DNA of 64,000 nt. It comes from Streptomyces coacervatus. GTDB lineage: Bacteria; Actinomycetota; Actinomycetes; Streptomycetales; Streptomycetaceae. This document shows, in pieces, positions 18,001 to 26,322 of this stretch. The notes below the pieces were generated by a model. It was not told the origin of the DNA. It did not search any database and worked only from the letters and a program-made list of their open reading frames with translations. Location of the stretch: contig NZ_JARHTP010000019.1 in the NCBI RefSeq assembly GCF_029223485.1, forward strand, positions 62,001 through 126,000, read 5' to 3'. Numbering within the stretch: the first letter of the stretch is position 1; the number at the start of each line of letters is the position of its first letter. The translations under genes were made by a program, and so were the position numbers.

Positions 18001-18693
18001 TCACTCGCCGTCCAGCACCGCCCGCCACTGCCCCACGGCCGCCGCCGAGACCGGCGCCTCCCAGCCCCCCGGCCGCGCAGCCCCGCCGATGTGAAACGCG
18101 TCGATCCCGGCGGCCTTGAGCTTCGGCACATGCTCCAGCCGCAGCCCTCCGCCGACCATGATCTGCGGTTCGTACCCGGGCTCCCCGCACCGCGCCGCCT
18201 CGGCGAGCAGCGTGGGGAGCCCCTCGTCGACACCCGCGGCCGAACCGGCTGTGAGGTAGGCGTCGTGCCCGGGCAGCCCGTCCAGCTGCTTGCGCAGCGC
18301 ATCCCGGTCGGCGGCGTGGTCGATCGCGCGGTGGAAGGTCCAGCGGCAGCCGTCCAGTTCCGCCGCGAGCCGCTCCACGGCGCCGAGATCGACGCCCCCG
18401 TCCGCGTCGAGAAACCCGAGCACGAACTCCTCGGCCCCGGCCGCCCGCATGTCCCGGGCAATCCGCACCAGCCGCTCCACCTCCCCGGCGGCGAACCCGT
18501 CCGCCAGTCGCAGCATCACGCGCAGGTCGATGTCGACGGCGGCACGGATGGCCTCGACCGTGGCGACCGGCGGGGTCAGCCCGTCGGCCGCCATGTCGGT
18601 GACCAGCTCTAGGCGGTCCGCGCCTCCGGCCTGGGCGGCGACCGCGTCCTCGACACCGAGGGCGATCACCTCCAGGACTGCACGCGTGCTCAT
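18001..18693 (-). CDS. cutC: CutC family protein
   Basis: A 230-residue TIM-barrel protein of the CutC family, historically linked to copper homeostasis, though the biochemical role is unsettled. Signature stretches: LEVIALGVEDAVAAQAGGAD at the start, GLTPP, FVLGFLDADGGVD, FHRAID and the C-terminal QIMVGGGL. The length matches the family. It converges with helR. A DasR-like sequence lies upstream at 18729-18744. Confidence 0.92.
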   Translation of the reverse strand: MSTRAVLEVIALGVEDAVAAQAGGADRLELVTDMAADGLTPPVATVEAIRAAVDIDLRVMLRLADGFAAGEVERLVRIARDMRAAGAEEFVLGFLDADGGVDLGAVERLAAELDGCRWTFHRAIDHAADRDALRKQLDGLPGHDAYLTAGSAAGVDEGLPTLLAEAARCGEPGYEPQIMVGGGLRLEHVPKLKAAGIDAFHIGGAARPGGWEAPVSAAAVGQWRAVLDGE

Positions 18694-18728
18694 AGGACCC
18701 CTTCCGTCGGTGTTCCCCTGGAGCGGCT

Positions 18729-18744
18729 ACAGGTCTAGTCCAAT
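18729..18744. promoter_or_regulatory. DasR-like (dre) sequence upstream of cutC
   Basis: ACAGGTCTAGTCCAAT matches the dre consensus AGTGGTCTAGACCACT at 12 of 16 positions and is centred about 43 bp before the cutC start. It is weaker than the pair at 42740-42773 and may belong to another GntR-family regulator. Confidence 0.3.
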
Positions 18745-18811
18745 CTCAGGGTACGACGGCGGGGTGGACGGCCGCGAGATCGCCCCCGGGCCGCAAGGGA
18801 TGTTCAGGCCG

Positions 18812-19480
18812 TCATCCGAACATGTTCAGCTTCGCCGCCTCCGTGCCCACCAGCTCGTACGAGGTGCCCTCCGGCACCGCACGGCCCGCGTAGAGCCGTA
18901 CGAGCGTGGCCGCGTCACCGATGAAGCGCGCGGGGTTCCGCCCCCCGCTCGCCTCCCCCAGCAGCACCGGCTCGTCCACGTCGTCGAGGTCGGCGTGCAA
19001 CGGCAGACGGCCCCGCTCGCGGGTGATCCGGGCGAGGAGGGCGAGGGCGTCCGCCAACCCCGCCCCCGCATACGCGCCCGGCTCACCCCAGACATCGCGT
19101 ACGTCGCCCGCGTGCACCCATTCCCCGAGCGCGATCCGGTCCAGCACCCCGCCCGCTTTGGCGATCACCGGGCCCGCCTCGGTCATCCCGCGTTCCAGCT
19201 CGTCCACGACCTGCTGGTTGGTCCACTCCGCCCGCTCGGCGATGTCGCGGTCGTTGGCGGCGGGCGAGAAGACTCCCTCCTCGAAACGGCTCTCCACCAC
19301 CCGTAGCAGCGCGGACGAACAGTGCGCGAGAACATCCCGCACCGTCCACCCCGGACATGCGGTGGTCGGCAGCGCGTAGTCCGCGTCCGGGCGGGCGCGA
19401 AGGACCGGGATCAGGGCGTCGCGCTCGGCGGTGAGGAGCCGTCCGGGCAGTTCGGGGTCGCGTACCTCGGCAGTAGTCAT
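18812..19480 (-). CDS. Maleylpyruvate isomerase / mycothiol-dependent enzyme family protein
   Basis: A 222-residue protein with the DinB-like four-helix fold. ACPGWTVRDVLAHCSS (about 42-57) carries the first conserved His, and LGEWVHAGDVRDVWG (about 118-132) the second. These positions form the metal site in mycothiol-dependent maleylpyruvate isomerases and mycothiol S-transferases. The last 80 residues form the MDMPI C-terminal domain. It is probably a thiol-dependent detoxification enzyme of unknown substrate. ATG 19480 is chosen because upstream sequence lacks coding features. It is divergent from the HD gene by 47 bp. Confidence 0.85.
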   Translation of the reverse strand: MTTAEVRDPELPGRLLTAERDALIPVLRARPDADYALPTTACPGWTVRDVLAHCSSALLRVVESRFEEGVFSPAANDRDIAERAEWTNQQVVDELERGMTEAGPVIAKAGGVLDRIALGEWVHAGDVRDVWGEPGAYAGAGLADALALLARITRERGRLPLHADLDDVDEPVLLGEASGGRNPARFIGDAATLVRLYAGRAVPEGTSYELVGTEAAKLNMFG

Positions 19481-19527
19481 GGGCTCCACGCTAGGGGCCA
19501 CCCTGTGATCGGCGGGAGAATACGCAC

Positions 19528-20202
19528 ATGGCCGATCACGCACCGCCGCTCGACGCCCTGCGCACCCGCTGGACCCGTGCCCTGGAAGGAGCCCGGTCCC
19601 CCGCCGCCGGCCCCGACCCGGCCCCGTACGCCGACAACCTCCTCGCCCGCTGGCAGGAACCGCAGCGCCGCTACCACACGCTCGCGCACCTCACCGCGGT
19701 CCTCGACCACATCGACGTACTGGAGAGGTACGCGGACGATCCCGAGGTCGTACGCCTCGCGGCCTGGTTCCACGATGCGGTCTACTTCCCCGACCGTTCG
19801 GAGAACGAGGAGCGTTCGGCCCGCCTCGCCGAGCGCGCCCTCCCGGAAGCGGGCGTCCCCGACGCGAAGACCGCCGAGGTCGCCCGCCTCGTCCGCCTCA
19901 CCGTCACCCACGACCCCGCCGACGACGACCGCGACGGCCAGGTCCTGTGCGACGCCGACCTCGCGATCCTGGCCTCGCCCCCGTCCGCGTACGCCGCCTA
20001 CACCGCGGCCGTCCGCGAGGAGTACCACTTCGTCCCGAGCGACGCCTTCCGCGCGGGCAGGGCGGGCATCCTGCGCCAACTCCTCGCTCTGCCAAGGCTG
20101 TTCAGGACGCCGTACGGGCAGGAGAAGTGGGAGGCGACGGCTCGGTACAACATCGGCTCCGAACTGGAAATGCTGTCGCTTCCGGCGGACCCGGCCACAT
20201 AG
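19528..20202 (+). CDS. HD-domain metal-dependent phosphohydrolase
   Basis: A 224-residue HD-superfamily protein (COG4339-like). YHTLAHL (about 50-56) and the HD pair in AAWFHDAVY (about 77-85) form the metal site, with a further acidic motif in CDADLAIL. Such proteins hydrolyse nucleotides or other phosphates; the substrate is unknown. It has no partner GTPase or RelA domain. It is followed after 10 bp by a mycothiol-enzyme/GNAT fusion in the same direction, so the two are likely cotranscribed. Confidence 0.85.
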   Translation: MADHAPPLDALRTRWTRALEGARSPAAGPDPAPYADNLLARWQEPQRRYHTLAHLTAVLDHIDVLERYADDPEVVRLAAWFHDAVYFPDRSENEERSARLAERALPEAGVPDAKTAEVARLVRLTVTHDPADDDRDGQVLCDADLAILASPPSAYAAYTAAVREEYHFVPSDAFRAGRAGILRQLLALPRLFRTPYGQEKWEATARYNIGSELEMLSLPADPAT

Positions 20203-20212
20203 TCTGCGGCCC

Positions 20213-21316
20213 ATGCATGCATTGGGCGGGGACCAGGTGGACGAGGCCGTGGCGGGCTGCGTGGCGGCCCTGCGGCCGGCGGTGGACCGGGACTGGACGG
20301 AGGTGCAGGCGGCCGGGCTGGAGTGGAACTGCCACCGGACGGCGCTCCACATCGCGGACGATCTCCTCGCGTACGCGGCCAACCTGGCCGGACGCGCCCA
20401 GGACGCCTACATCCCCTTCGAGCCCGCCCTCGACGAGGGCACCGACAACACAGGCCTGCTGGATGTGATCCGGGCGACCGGCGCCCTGCTCGCCGCGGCC
20501 GTCCGCACCACCCCGCGCGAGGTCCGTGCCTTCCACCCGTATCCGTTCCGCAGCGCGAACCGCGAGGGCTTCGCCGCGATGGGCGTCGCCGAGATCCTCG
20601 CCCACACGCACGACATAGCCGAGGGCCTGGGCCTGCCGTACGAACCCCCGTCCGCGCTCCCGGAGTTCGTCCTCACACAGATCTTTCCGCACGTCCAGCC
20701 GGGCCCCGACCACTGGCGCACATTCCTGTGGGCCACCGGCCGCGGCGAACTCCCCGGCCGGGCCCGCCTCACCGAGTGGCGCTGGAACAACAACCTCGTC
20801 ATCCCGACCGACCGCCTCACCCTGCAGGGCATCACCCCCGCCGCCGCACGCGACCTGGTGACGGGCGGCGACGGCGGCTTCGAGTGGATCGACGGCGGCC
20901 CGTACGAGGGCACCCGGGAGGCCTCGGGCTTCCTGCTGAAGGCGTACGAAGGAGGCGTGCACCGCCCGGAGTTCGGCGTGTTCGCCCTCGTACGCCGCGA
21001 GGACGGCCGGGCGGTCGGCGGCATGGGCTTCCACGGGGTCCCCGACGACGAGGGCCGGGTGGAGATCGGCTACGACCTCACCGAAGCGGCCCGCGGCAAC
21101 GGCTACGCGACCGAGGCGCTGCGCGCACTGTCGGAATGGGCGCTGGCGCGGGACGAGGTAAAGCTGCTGTTCGCCGCGATCGACCAGCAGAACCTGCCGT
21201 CCCAGGCCGTGGTGGCAAGGGCCGGCTTCACCCGCGCCAGCCTGGCGGAGGAACAGACGGCACATGACGAACACGACATGGAGCCCACGCTGGAGCTCTA
21301 CGTCCGCCGCGCCTAA
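20213..21316 (+). CDS. Fusion: mycothiol-enzyme-like domain plus GNAT acetyltransferase
   Basis: A 367-residue two-domain protein. Residues 1-185 resemble the DinB/maleylpyruvate isomerase fold (AALRPAVDRDWTEVQAAGLEW, then HRTALHIADDLLAYA, then VAEILAHTHDIAEGLGL). Residues about 195-367 are a RimJ/RimL-like GNAT domain with the acetyl-CoA loop EAARGNGYATEAL. Fusing the two suggests acetylation of a thiol or amine substrate handled by the first domain, which is inference. ATG 20213 gives a clean N-terminus 10 bp after the HD gene. Confidence 0.82.
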   Translation: MHALGGDQVDEAVAGCVAALRPAVDRDWTEVQAAGLEWNCHRTALHIADDLLAYAANLAGRAQDAYIPFEPALDEGTDNTGLLDVIRATGALLAAAVRTTPREVRAFHPYPFRSANREGFAAMGVAEILAHTHDIAEGLGLPYEPPSALPEFVLTQIFPHVQPGPDHWRTFLWATGRGELPGRARLTEWRWNNNLVIPTDRLTLQGITPAAARDLVTGGDGGFEWIDGGPYEGTREASGFLLKAYEGGVHRPEFGVFALVRREDGRAVGGMGFHGVPDDEGRVEIGYDLTEAARGNGYATEALRALSEWALARDEVKLLFAAIDQQNLPSQAVVARAGFTRASLAEEQTAHDEHDMEPTLELYVRRA

Positions 21317-21591
21317 ACCGTGTCTGCGGCCGGGCGCCCCTTCGGCCTCCGCAACCCCGACTCCACCAGCAACCGCACCACCTCACGGCTGCTGACCCGC
21401 ACCGCCCCCGCCCGCACCGCATCCTCGTAACGGTGCGACGGAATGTCGTAGTGGTCGCGCTCGAAGGCCCGCCGTGGCACGCCCAACTCGTCGGCGAACA
21501 GGCGCAGTTCGTCGTAGGAGACGTCGGAGATCAGATGCGACCACATGCGCCCGTGTCCGGGCCAGTTCGGCGGGTCGATGTACACGGTCAC
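21313..21591 (-). CDS. DUF4031 family protein
   Basis: A 92-residue protein beginning VTVYIDPPNWPGHGRMWSHL, the recognised DUF4031 opening, with the conserved HYDIPSHRYEDAVRAGA segment. No function is known. The GTG start at 21591 overlaps the stop of the upstream gene by 4 bp (GTGA-type junction), so translation is coupled. It converges with the GNAT fusion by 4 bp. Confidence 0.88.
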   Translation of the reverse strand: MTVYIDPPNWPGHGRMWSHLISDVSYDELRLFADELGVPRRAFERDHYDIPSHRYEDAVRAGAVRVSSREVVRLLVESGLRRPKGRPAADTV

Positions 21592-22007
21592 GAGGACGGC
21601 GCCCCGCCCGGCGACGCCCCGCCCGTCGCCGACCCCAGCGTCCCCACCGCCGCGACCTTCACGCCCGCCTTGTGGCACACCCAGTGCGGATCGGGGCCGA
21701 GCTCCGGCTCGACCTCCAGGGCGTGCGGGTCGCCCGCGCCGCACACCGGGCACAGCGGCCAGCGGCCGTAGGTCTCCAGCAGGGCGTCCTGGACGTCCTG
21801 AGCGACCAGCCCGGCGACGTACTCGACACCCTCCGGCCACTGCTCCACCCACCACCGCCGCTGTACGACGGACTCCTCGACCATGGACACCATGTCCGCC
21901 TCCGCAACCTCGCCCGCGGCCAGATCGGCGAGCACGAGGGCGCGTGCGGCGTGCAACGCCTGCTCCAAAGGGCTGATGGGGGTGTCCGAGGGATCCATGC
22001 CACCCAT
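21588..22007 (-). CDS. Hypothetical protein with zinc-finger-like CxxC...H
   Basis: A 139-residue acidic protein: a helical N-terminal region (LEQALHAARALVLADLAAG) and a WPLCPVCGAGDPHALEVEP segment with a later HWVCH, which together could bind one zinc. Unrecognised otherwise. Start codons 22007 (MGGMDPSD) and 21998 (MDPSD) are both plausible. It is coupled to the DUF4031 gene downstream and divergent from the RpiR regulator, so the operator pair at 22038-22081 may also influence it. Confidence 0.7.
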   Translation of the reverse strand: MGGMDPSDTPISPLEQALHAARALVLADLAAGEVAEADMVSMVEESVVQRRWWVEQWPEGVEYVAGLVAQDVQDALLETYGRWPLCPVCGAGDPHALEVEPELGPDPHWVCHKAGVKVAAVGTLGSATGGASPGGAPSS

Positions 22008-22037
22008 TGTGCGCACTCTTGACCGAGACACCGAGGC

Positions 22038-22081
22038 GAAAATATCTTTCATAGGTGACCCAGAACGTGAAGGAAATTTTC
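22038..22081. promoter_or_regulatory. Candidate RpiR operator pair
   Basis: GAAAATATCTTTC (22038-22050) and GAAGGAAATTTTC (22069-22081) are inverted copies matching at 11 of 13 positions, and each is itself close to a GAAA-N5-TTTC palindrome. They flank and overlap the GTG start of the RpiR gene and are AT-rich against a GC-rich background. Autoregulation is the natural inference. Confidence 0.6.
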
Positions 22082-22990
22082 TCCGGCTCCGGCTCCGGCT
22101 CCGCAGGCCAGGCGAGTGCGCCTCCCGCCCCCGCCGCCCTCGCGGCGAAGGTGCGCACCCTCGCACCCTCCATGACCCGCTCCATGCAGCGCGTCGCCGA
22201 GGCCGTCGCGAGCGACCCGGCCGGCTGCTCGGCCCTCACGGTCACCGGTCTCGCCGAACTCACCGGCACCAGCGAGGCGACGGTCGTACGGACGGCTCGG
22301 CTGCTCGGCTACCCCGGGTACCGGGACCTGCGCCTCGCCCTCGCCGGGCTCGCGGCACAACAGCAGTCCGGACGGGCACCCGCCATCACCACCGACATCG
22401 CGGTCGACGACCCGATCGCCGACGTCGTCGCAAAACTTGCCTACGACGAGCAGCAGACGCTGGCCGATACGGCGGCAGGGCTGGACACGGTGCAGCTGGG
22501 GGCGGCGGTCGCCGCGGCGGCGGGCGCGCGGCGTATAGACGTGTACGGGGTCGGGGCGTCCGGTCTCGTCGCCCAGGACCTGGCGCAGAAGCTGCTGCGC
22601 ATCGGGCTGATAGCCCACGCGCACAGCGATCCGCACCTCGCCGTCACGAACGCGGTGCAGATGCGCGCGGGTGATGTCGCTGTCGCGATCACCCACTCGG
22701 GGTCGACGGGGGACGTCATCGAGCCGTTGCGGGTCGCCTTCGAGCACGGCGCGACGACCGTGGCGATCACCGGCCGGCCCGACGGGGCCGTCACCCAGTA
22801 CGCCGACCACATCCTGACGACATCCACCGCGCGGGAGAGCGAGCTGCGTCCGGCGGCGATGTCGTCCCGGACCAGCCAACTCCTGGTTGTGGACTGCCTG
22901 TTCGTGGGGGTTGCGCAGCGGACGTACGAGACCGCGGCGCCTGCGTTGGCCGCTTCGTACGAGGCGCTGGCGCATCGGCACCGGCGGTAG
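22055..22990 (+). CDS. MurR/RpiR-family transcriptional regulator
   Basis: A 311-residue RpiR-type regulator. The N-terminal HTH spans about 30-105 (TVTGLAELTGTSEATVVRTARLLGYPGY). The C-terminal SIS domain spans about 120-290 (RRIDVYGVGASGLVAQDL and AITHSGSTGDVIEP) and binds a phosphosugar. The start is GTG 22055. The adjacent murQ gene, 129 bp downstream, makes N-acetylmuramic acid 6-phosphate or a derived phosphosugar the likely effector, as for MurR in other bacteria. Confidence 0.9.
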   Translation: MTQNVKEIFSGSGSGSAGQASAPPAPAALAAKVRTLAPSMTRSMQRVAEAVASDPAGCSALTVTGLAELTGTSEATVVRTARLLGYPGYRDLRLALAGLAAQQQSGRAPAITTDIAVDDPIADVVAKLAYDEQQTLADTAAGLDTVQLGAAVAAAAGARRIDVYGVGASGLVAQDLAQKLLRIGLIAHAHSDPHLAVTNAVQMRAGDVAVAITHSGSTGDVIEPLRVAFEHGATTVAITGRPDGAVTQYADHILTTSTARESELRPAAMSSRTSQLLVVDCLFVGVAQRTYETAAPALAASYEALAHRHRR

Positions 22991-23012
22991 ACCGTAGCTT
23001 CGACAGCTTCGA

Positions 23013-23080
23013 CCGTTTGTGGGTATGTGCGGGGCCGTCGTGGCTGGTCGCGCAGTTCCCCGCGCCCCTTAAAGGCAAAA
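23013..23080. repeat. Interspersed repeat family A
   Basis: A copy containing GGTCGCGCAGTTCCCCGCG, between the RpiR regulator and murQ. It ends about 40 bp before the murQ start, so it is transcribed into the murQ leader if the two are cotranscribed. Confidence 0.8.
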
Positions 23081-23119
23081 AGCATCTACCGGAACCGTAC
23101 GTCGAAAGAGCCGCCCCCC

Positions 23120-24055
23120 ATGACTTCCACCTCCAGCCCCCGTGATCTCCGCGCCGAGTTGGAATCGCTGACCACCGAGGCCTTCCGGCCCGAGCTTGCC
23201 GACATCGACCGGCTGCCCACCCTCGACATCGCCCGGCTCATGAACGGCGAGGACGCGACCGTCCCGGCAGCCGTTGCCGAGCGCCTCCCCGCCATCGCGG
23301 CCGCCATCGACGCCGTGGCGGAACGCATGGCTCGCGGCGGGCGGCTGATCTACGCCGGTGCGGGCACCGCCGGACGGCTCGGCGTACTGGACGCCTCCGA
23401 ATGCCCACCGACCTTCAACACCGACCCCGAGCAGGTGGTGGGCCTGATCGCGGGCGGCCCCGACGCCATGGTCACCTCGGTCGAGGGCGCGGAGGACTCC
23501 GCGGAGCTCGCCCGCCGCGACCTCGACGCCCTGCGCCTCCTCGCCGCCGACACGGTGGTCGGGGTCTCCGCCTCCGGACGCACCCCGTACGCGATCGCCG
23601 CCGTACAACACGCCCGCAGCCTGGGCGCGTTGACCATCGGCCTCGCCTGCAACGCCGACAGCGCGCTCGCCGCGGCAGCCGAGCACGGCATCGAAATCGT
23701 CGTGGGCCCGGAGCTGCTCACCGGCTCCACCCGCCTCAAGTCGGGCACGGCCCAGAAGCTGGTCCTCAACATGCTCTCGACGATCACGATGATCCGCCTG
23801 GGCAAGACGTACGGGAACCTGATGGTCGACGTACGCGCCTCCAACGAGAAGCTACGGGCCCGTTCCCGCCGTATCGTCGCCCTCGCCACGGGAGCGTCGG
23901 ACGACGAGGTCGAGCGCGCCCTCGCGGCCACCGACGGCGAGGTGAAGAACGCGATCCTCACCATCCTGGCCGACGTCGACGGCGCGACGGCGGCCCGCCT
24001 GCTGGAGGACTCCGACGGGCATCTGCGTGCGGCACTGGCGGCGGCGGCCCGCTGA
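23120..24055 (+). CDS. murQ: N-acetylmuramic acid 6-phosphate etherase
   Basis: A 311-residue SIS-fold lyase that splits the lactyl ether of MurNAc-6-phosphate, giving GlcNAc-6-phosphate and D-lactate during cell-wall recycling. Seen: GRLIYAGAGTAGRLGVLDAS (SIS phosphate-binding loop), ECPPTFNTDP, the catalytic acidic VEGAEDS, and GSTRLKSGTAQKLVLNMLST near the C-terminus. The product feeds NagA, encoded at 43743. ATG 23120 is the first start after the repeat. Confidence 0.96.
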   Translation: MTSTSSPRDLRAELESLTTEAFRPELADIDRLPTLDIARLMNGEDATVPAAVAERLPAIAAAIDAVAERMARGGRLIYAGAGTAGRLGVLDASECPPTFNTDPEQVVGLIAGGPDAMVTSVEGAEDSAELARRDLDALRLLAADTVVGVSASGRTPYAIAAVQHARSLGALTIGLACNADSALAAAAEHGIEIVVGPELLTGSTRLKSGTAQKLVLNMLSTITMIRLGKTYGNLMVDVRASNEKLRARSRRIVALATGASDDEVERALAATDGEVKNAILTILADVDGATAARLLEDSDGHLRAALAAAAR

Positions 24056-24138
24056 CCGGCAGATGCATGGAGTACGGCAACTCGGTCATGAAGTAGCGTG
24101 CGGCGACGGGTCCCGGGTGGCGAGGAGATACAGGGTTC

Positions 24139-24555
24139 ATGGGCGGGTTGATCGGCGCGGGTGTTCCGCTGCTGCTCGGGACGGTGTTCATGACGGTCGG
24201 CGTCCTGGTCGGGCGCCGGTCACGCAGGCTGCGGCAGGAGGGGGCGCAGACCCGCGCGACGGTCGTCGGGCTGAAAACCCACCGCGACTTCGACTCGAAC
24301 CGCACGATGTACCGGCCGGTGGTCCAGTGGGTGACCGCTGACGGCCGGACGGTGGAGGCCGAATCCTCGGTCGCCAGGAACACGGTCGGCGACCTCCGCC
24401 CGGGCGCAGCGGTGACCGTCTTCTACGACCCGGACAACCCGAAGCGGATGCTCATCGACGGCCACGACGGCGGCGTGCTGGTTGTCGTCTTCTGCATCGT
24501 GGGCTCCGTGTGCCTGGCGGCCGGCCTGCTCGTCGCCTGGTTCACCGTCACCTGA
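24139..24555 (+). CDS. DUF3592 membrane protein
   Basis: A 138-residue protein with a transmembrane helix at each end (about 4-24 and 112-134) and a soluble beta domain between them (RATVVGLKTHRDF to VTVFYDPDNPKRMLI), the DUF3592 arrangement. The middle domain likely faces outward. The role is unknown. It stands 83 bp downstream of murQ in the same direction and converges with the next gene at a 5-bp gap. Confidence 0.85.
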   Translation: MGGLIGAGVPLLLGTVFMTVGVLVGRRSRRLRQEGAQTRATVVGLKTHRDFDSNRTMYRPVVQWVTADGRTVEAESSVARNTVGDLRPGAAVTVFYDPDNPKRMLIDGHDGGVLVVVFCIVGSVCLAAGLLVAWFTVT

Positions 24556-24560
24556 CGCTC

Positions 24561-24959
24561 TCACGAGAGCCGCGCCTCCCGGTTCCGGCCCCGCACCCGG
24601 GCCCGCAGCACCTCCTCCGGCGGCGCGGCCCCCACCGACTCCGGCGGACACTCCCACTCCCGCCCGCCACCCACCGGCCGCAATTGCACCCGCCCGCCCA
24701 CATGCCCCATGACCTCGCCGATCCGCCCGTCCCGCACATCGGTTGCGTATGCACCGACCGCCGGCCGCTCCCCCCGCAGCACGGACGCCAGCTTCTCGGC
24801 GGTACGCACATTGCAGCGGCCGAGGTCGACCAGAGCGAACGGCTCGTCGCTCGCGCCGGTCACGGGATCGACGCGGAGGGACGGCAGGGCGACACCGACA
24901 CCGGTCAATGCCTCCCGCAGGGTTTCCACGATTTCTTCGGTCGACCGCACGTCGCTCAT
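24561..24959 (-). CDS. Hypothetical protein
   Basis: A 132-residue soluble protein. Residues 1-85 look alpha/beta (EEIVETLREALTGVGVALPSL, FALVDLGRCNVRTAEKLASVL), then a beta-rich tail with GRIGEVMGHVGGRVQLRPVGGG. I do not recognise the family. It is divergent from the XRE-DUF5753 gene, a place where Streptomyces clusters often carry small accessory or antagonist proteins, so a link to that regulator is possible. Confidence 0.65.
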   Translation of the reverse strand: MSDVRSTEEIVETLREALTGVGVALPSLRVDPVTGASDEPFALVDLGRCNVRTAEKLASVLRGERPAVGAYATDVRDGRIGEVMGHVGGRVQLRPVGGGREWECPPESVGAAPPEEVLRARVRGRNREARLS

Positions 24960-25069
24960 ACCTCCACGCTGAGTTTGCTGTTCGCAACACAGCGTGGCCG
25001 CAACGCCCCTAACCTGGCCATACGAAACGTTCCAACAATCTCCTCTGTCAGACAGGGAGTTGGCTGCCC

Positions 25070-25909
25070 ATGCCGGGACCGAAGGACCTCGACCCGTCGT
25101 CATCGCCCCGGGCGCTGCTGGGTGCAGAGTTGCGGCACGCGCGCGAGAAGGCCGGGTTGAGCCAGGACGAGCTGAGCCTGCGGCTGTTCGTAAGCGGGTC
25201 GTTCATCGGGCAGTTGGAGGCGGGGACTCGGCGGATGCAGCCGGGCTACGCGCGATTGCTGGACGAAGTCCTGGAGACCGGGGGCTTTTTCCTGCGGAAC
25301 TGCGGGGCGGCGGCCAAGTCCAGGTATCCGGAGCACTTCGCGGAGGTGGCGGAGGCCGAGGCTCAAGCGACGGCCATCAGGGAGTACGCGCCGCTTCTAA
25401 TCCCTGGGCTGCTGCAGACACCCGCTTACGCACGAGCCGTGAACCGCGGGTACGACCCGACGGCCCCGGAGGAGACCATCGACGAGTGGGTAGAAGGCCG
25501 GATGGAGCGGATCCGGCTGCTCGACCATCCAACAAGGCCGGTGTTGTGGGCAGTACTTGACGAAGCAGCGTTGCGCCGGGAGACCGGTGGCCGAGCCGTA
25601 ATGGCCGAGGCCCTGCGCCACATCGCCGGTCTGGCCCGCCGGAGCCGGATCATCGTGCAAGTACTGCCGTTCAGCGCGGGAGCGCATACGGCAATGGAGG
25701 GTGCCTTGAAGCTGATGGAATTCGAGGACGCCCCTCCACTGGTCTACTTCGAGGGGGTGCGCATCGGACGGCTGGAGGACGACCCGGCCACGGTCTCCCA
25801 ACTGAGGTTCACGTTTGATCTCCTCGTGGCTTCCGCGCTCTCACGGGAGAAGTCCCTGGCCCTGATCGAGGCGTTGGCGCAGGATTACGGCCATGAGGAA
25901 CATCCCTGA
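25070..25909 (+). CDS. XRE-family regulator with DUF5753
   Basis: A 279-residue regulator. Residues about 17-75 are a Cro/C1-type HTH (LRHAREKAGLSQDELSLRLFVSGSFIGQLEAG). Residues about 95-275 are DUF5753, with the signature YAPLLIPGLLQTPAYARAV and, later, LKLMEFEDAPPLVYFEG. Streptomyces carry dozens of these regulators, paired with a small DUF397 protein, which acts as antagonist or effector in studied development and antibiotic loci. That pair is present here with a 17-bp overlap. Confidence 0.93.
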   Translation: MPGPKDLDPSSSPRALLGAELRHAREKAGLSQDELSLRLFVSGSFIGQLEAGTRRMQPGYARLLDEVLETGGFFLRNCGAAAKSRYPEHFAEVAEAEAQATAIREYAPLLIPGLLQTPAYARAVNRGYDPTAPEETIDEWVEGRMERIRLLDHPTRPVLWAVLDEAALRRETGGRAVMAEALRHIAGLARRSRIIVQVLPFSAGAHTAMEGALKLMEFEDAPPLVYFEGVRIGRLEDDPATVSQLRFTFDLLVASALSREKSLALIEALAQDYGHEEHP

Positions 25910-26099
25910 CTACGACCTGAGCACGGCCGTATGGCGCAAGTCGAGCTACAGCGGTGGTGGCGGCGGCAACTGCCTCGAAATAGCCGATGACCACCCCGCC
26001 CTCGTCCCCGTCCGCGACTCCAAATCCCCCCACGGCCCGAAGCTCGTGTTCCGGACGGAGGCCTGGTCCGCGTTCGTCGAAAACCTCAAGCACGGCTGA
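25893..26099 (+). CDS. DUF397 small protein
   Basis: A 68-residue protein with the full DUF397 signature: WRKSSYSGGGGGNCLEIAD at the start and VRDSKSPHGPKLVF near the end, finishing with a helix (WSAFVENLKHG). It overlaps the end of the XRE-DUF5753 gene by 17 bp, so translation is coupled. The known role of the family is to modulate its partner regulator. Confidence 0.93.
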   Translation: MRNIPDYDLSTAVWRKSSYSGGGGGNCLEIADDHPALVPVRDSKSPHGPKLVFRTEAWSAFVENLKHG

Positions 26100-26212
26100 C
26101 TCAGCAGCCCCCCCCGAAGCTCAAGCCCCCAGCTCCGAGCCCTTTTTCTGTGGAATGGGTGGAGGGCCTCAACCCACCCTCCCTCCCGGCGAGTTGACTT
26201 GACGCGTTCGGC

Positions 26213-26242
26213 TTGCAACGCACAGTGACGATCGTCTAGCGT
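26213..26242 (+). promoter_or_regulatory. Candidate promoter for the HTH/zinc-ribbon gene
   Basis: TTGCAA (26213-26218) and TAGCGT (26237-26242) are spaced 18 bp, matching a housekeeping-type Streptomyces promoter. Transcription would begin just before the hairpin at 26258. The TTGACTTGACG run at 26194-26204 may be an additional activator or sigma contact. Confidence 0.45.
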
Positions 26243-26257
26243 GCCCGCATAACGAAC

Positions 26258-26320
26258 AGCCCCCGCTCGGTGCTCGCAACACCTGCGGGGGCTTGACCAA
26301 CGAGATCGTTAGGCCCGATC
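26258..26320 (+). promoter_or_regulatory. Structured 5' leader (two hairpins)
   Basis: AGCCCCCGC (26258-26266) pairs perfectly with GCGGGGGCT (26285-26293). Inside the loop GGTG pairs with CACC around a 7-base loop. No U-run follows, so it is not a simple terminator. A second small stem, GATCG/CGATC (26304-26308 with 26316-26320), covers the AGG that could serve as ribosome-binding site for ATG 26323. An alternative TTG start (26293) sits at the foot of the large stem. Translational or transcript-stability control is inferred. Confidence 0.6.
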
Positions 26321-26322
26321 CC

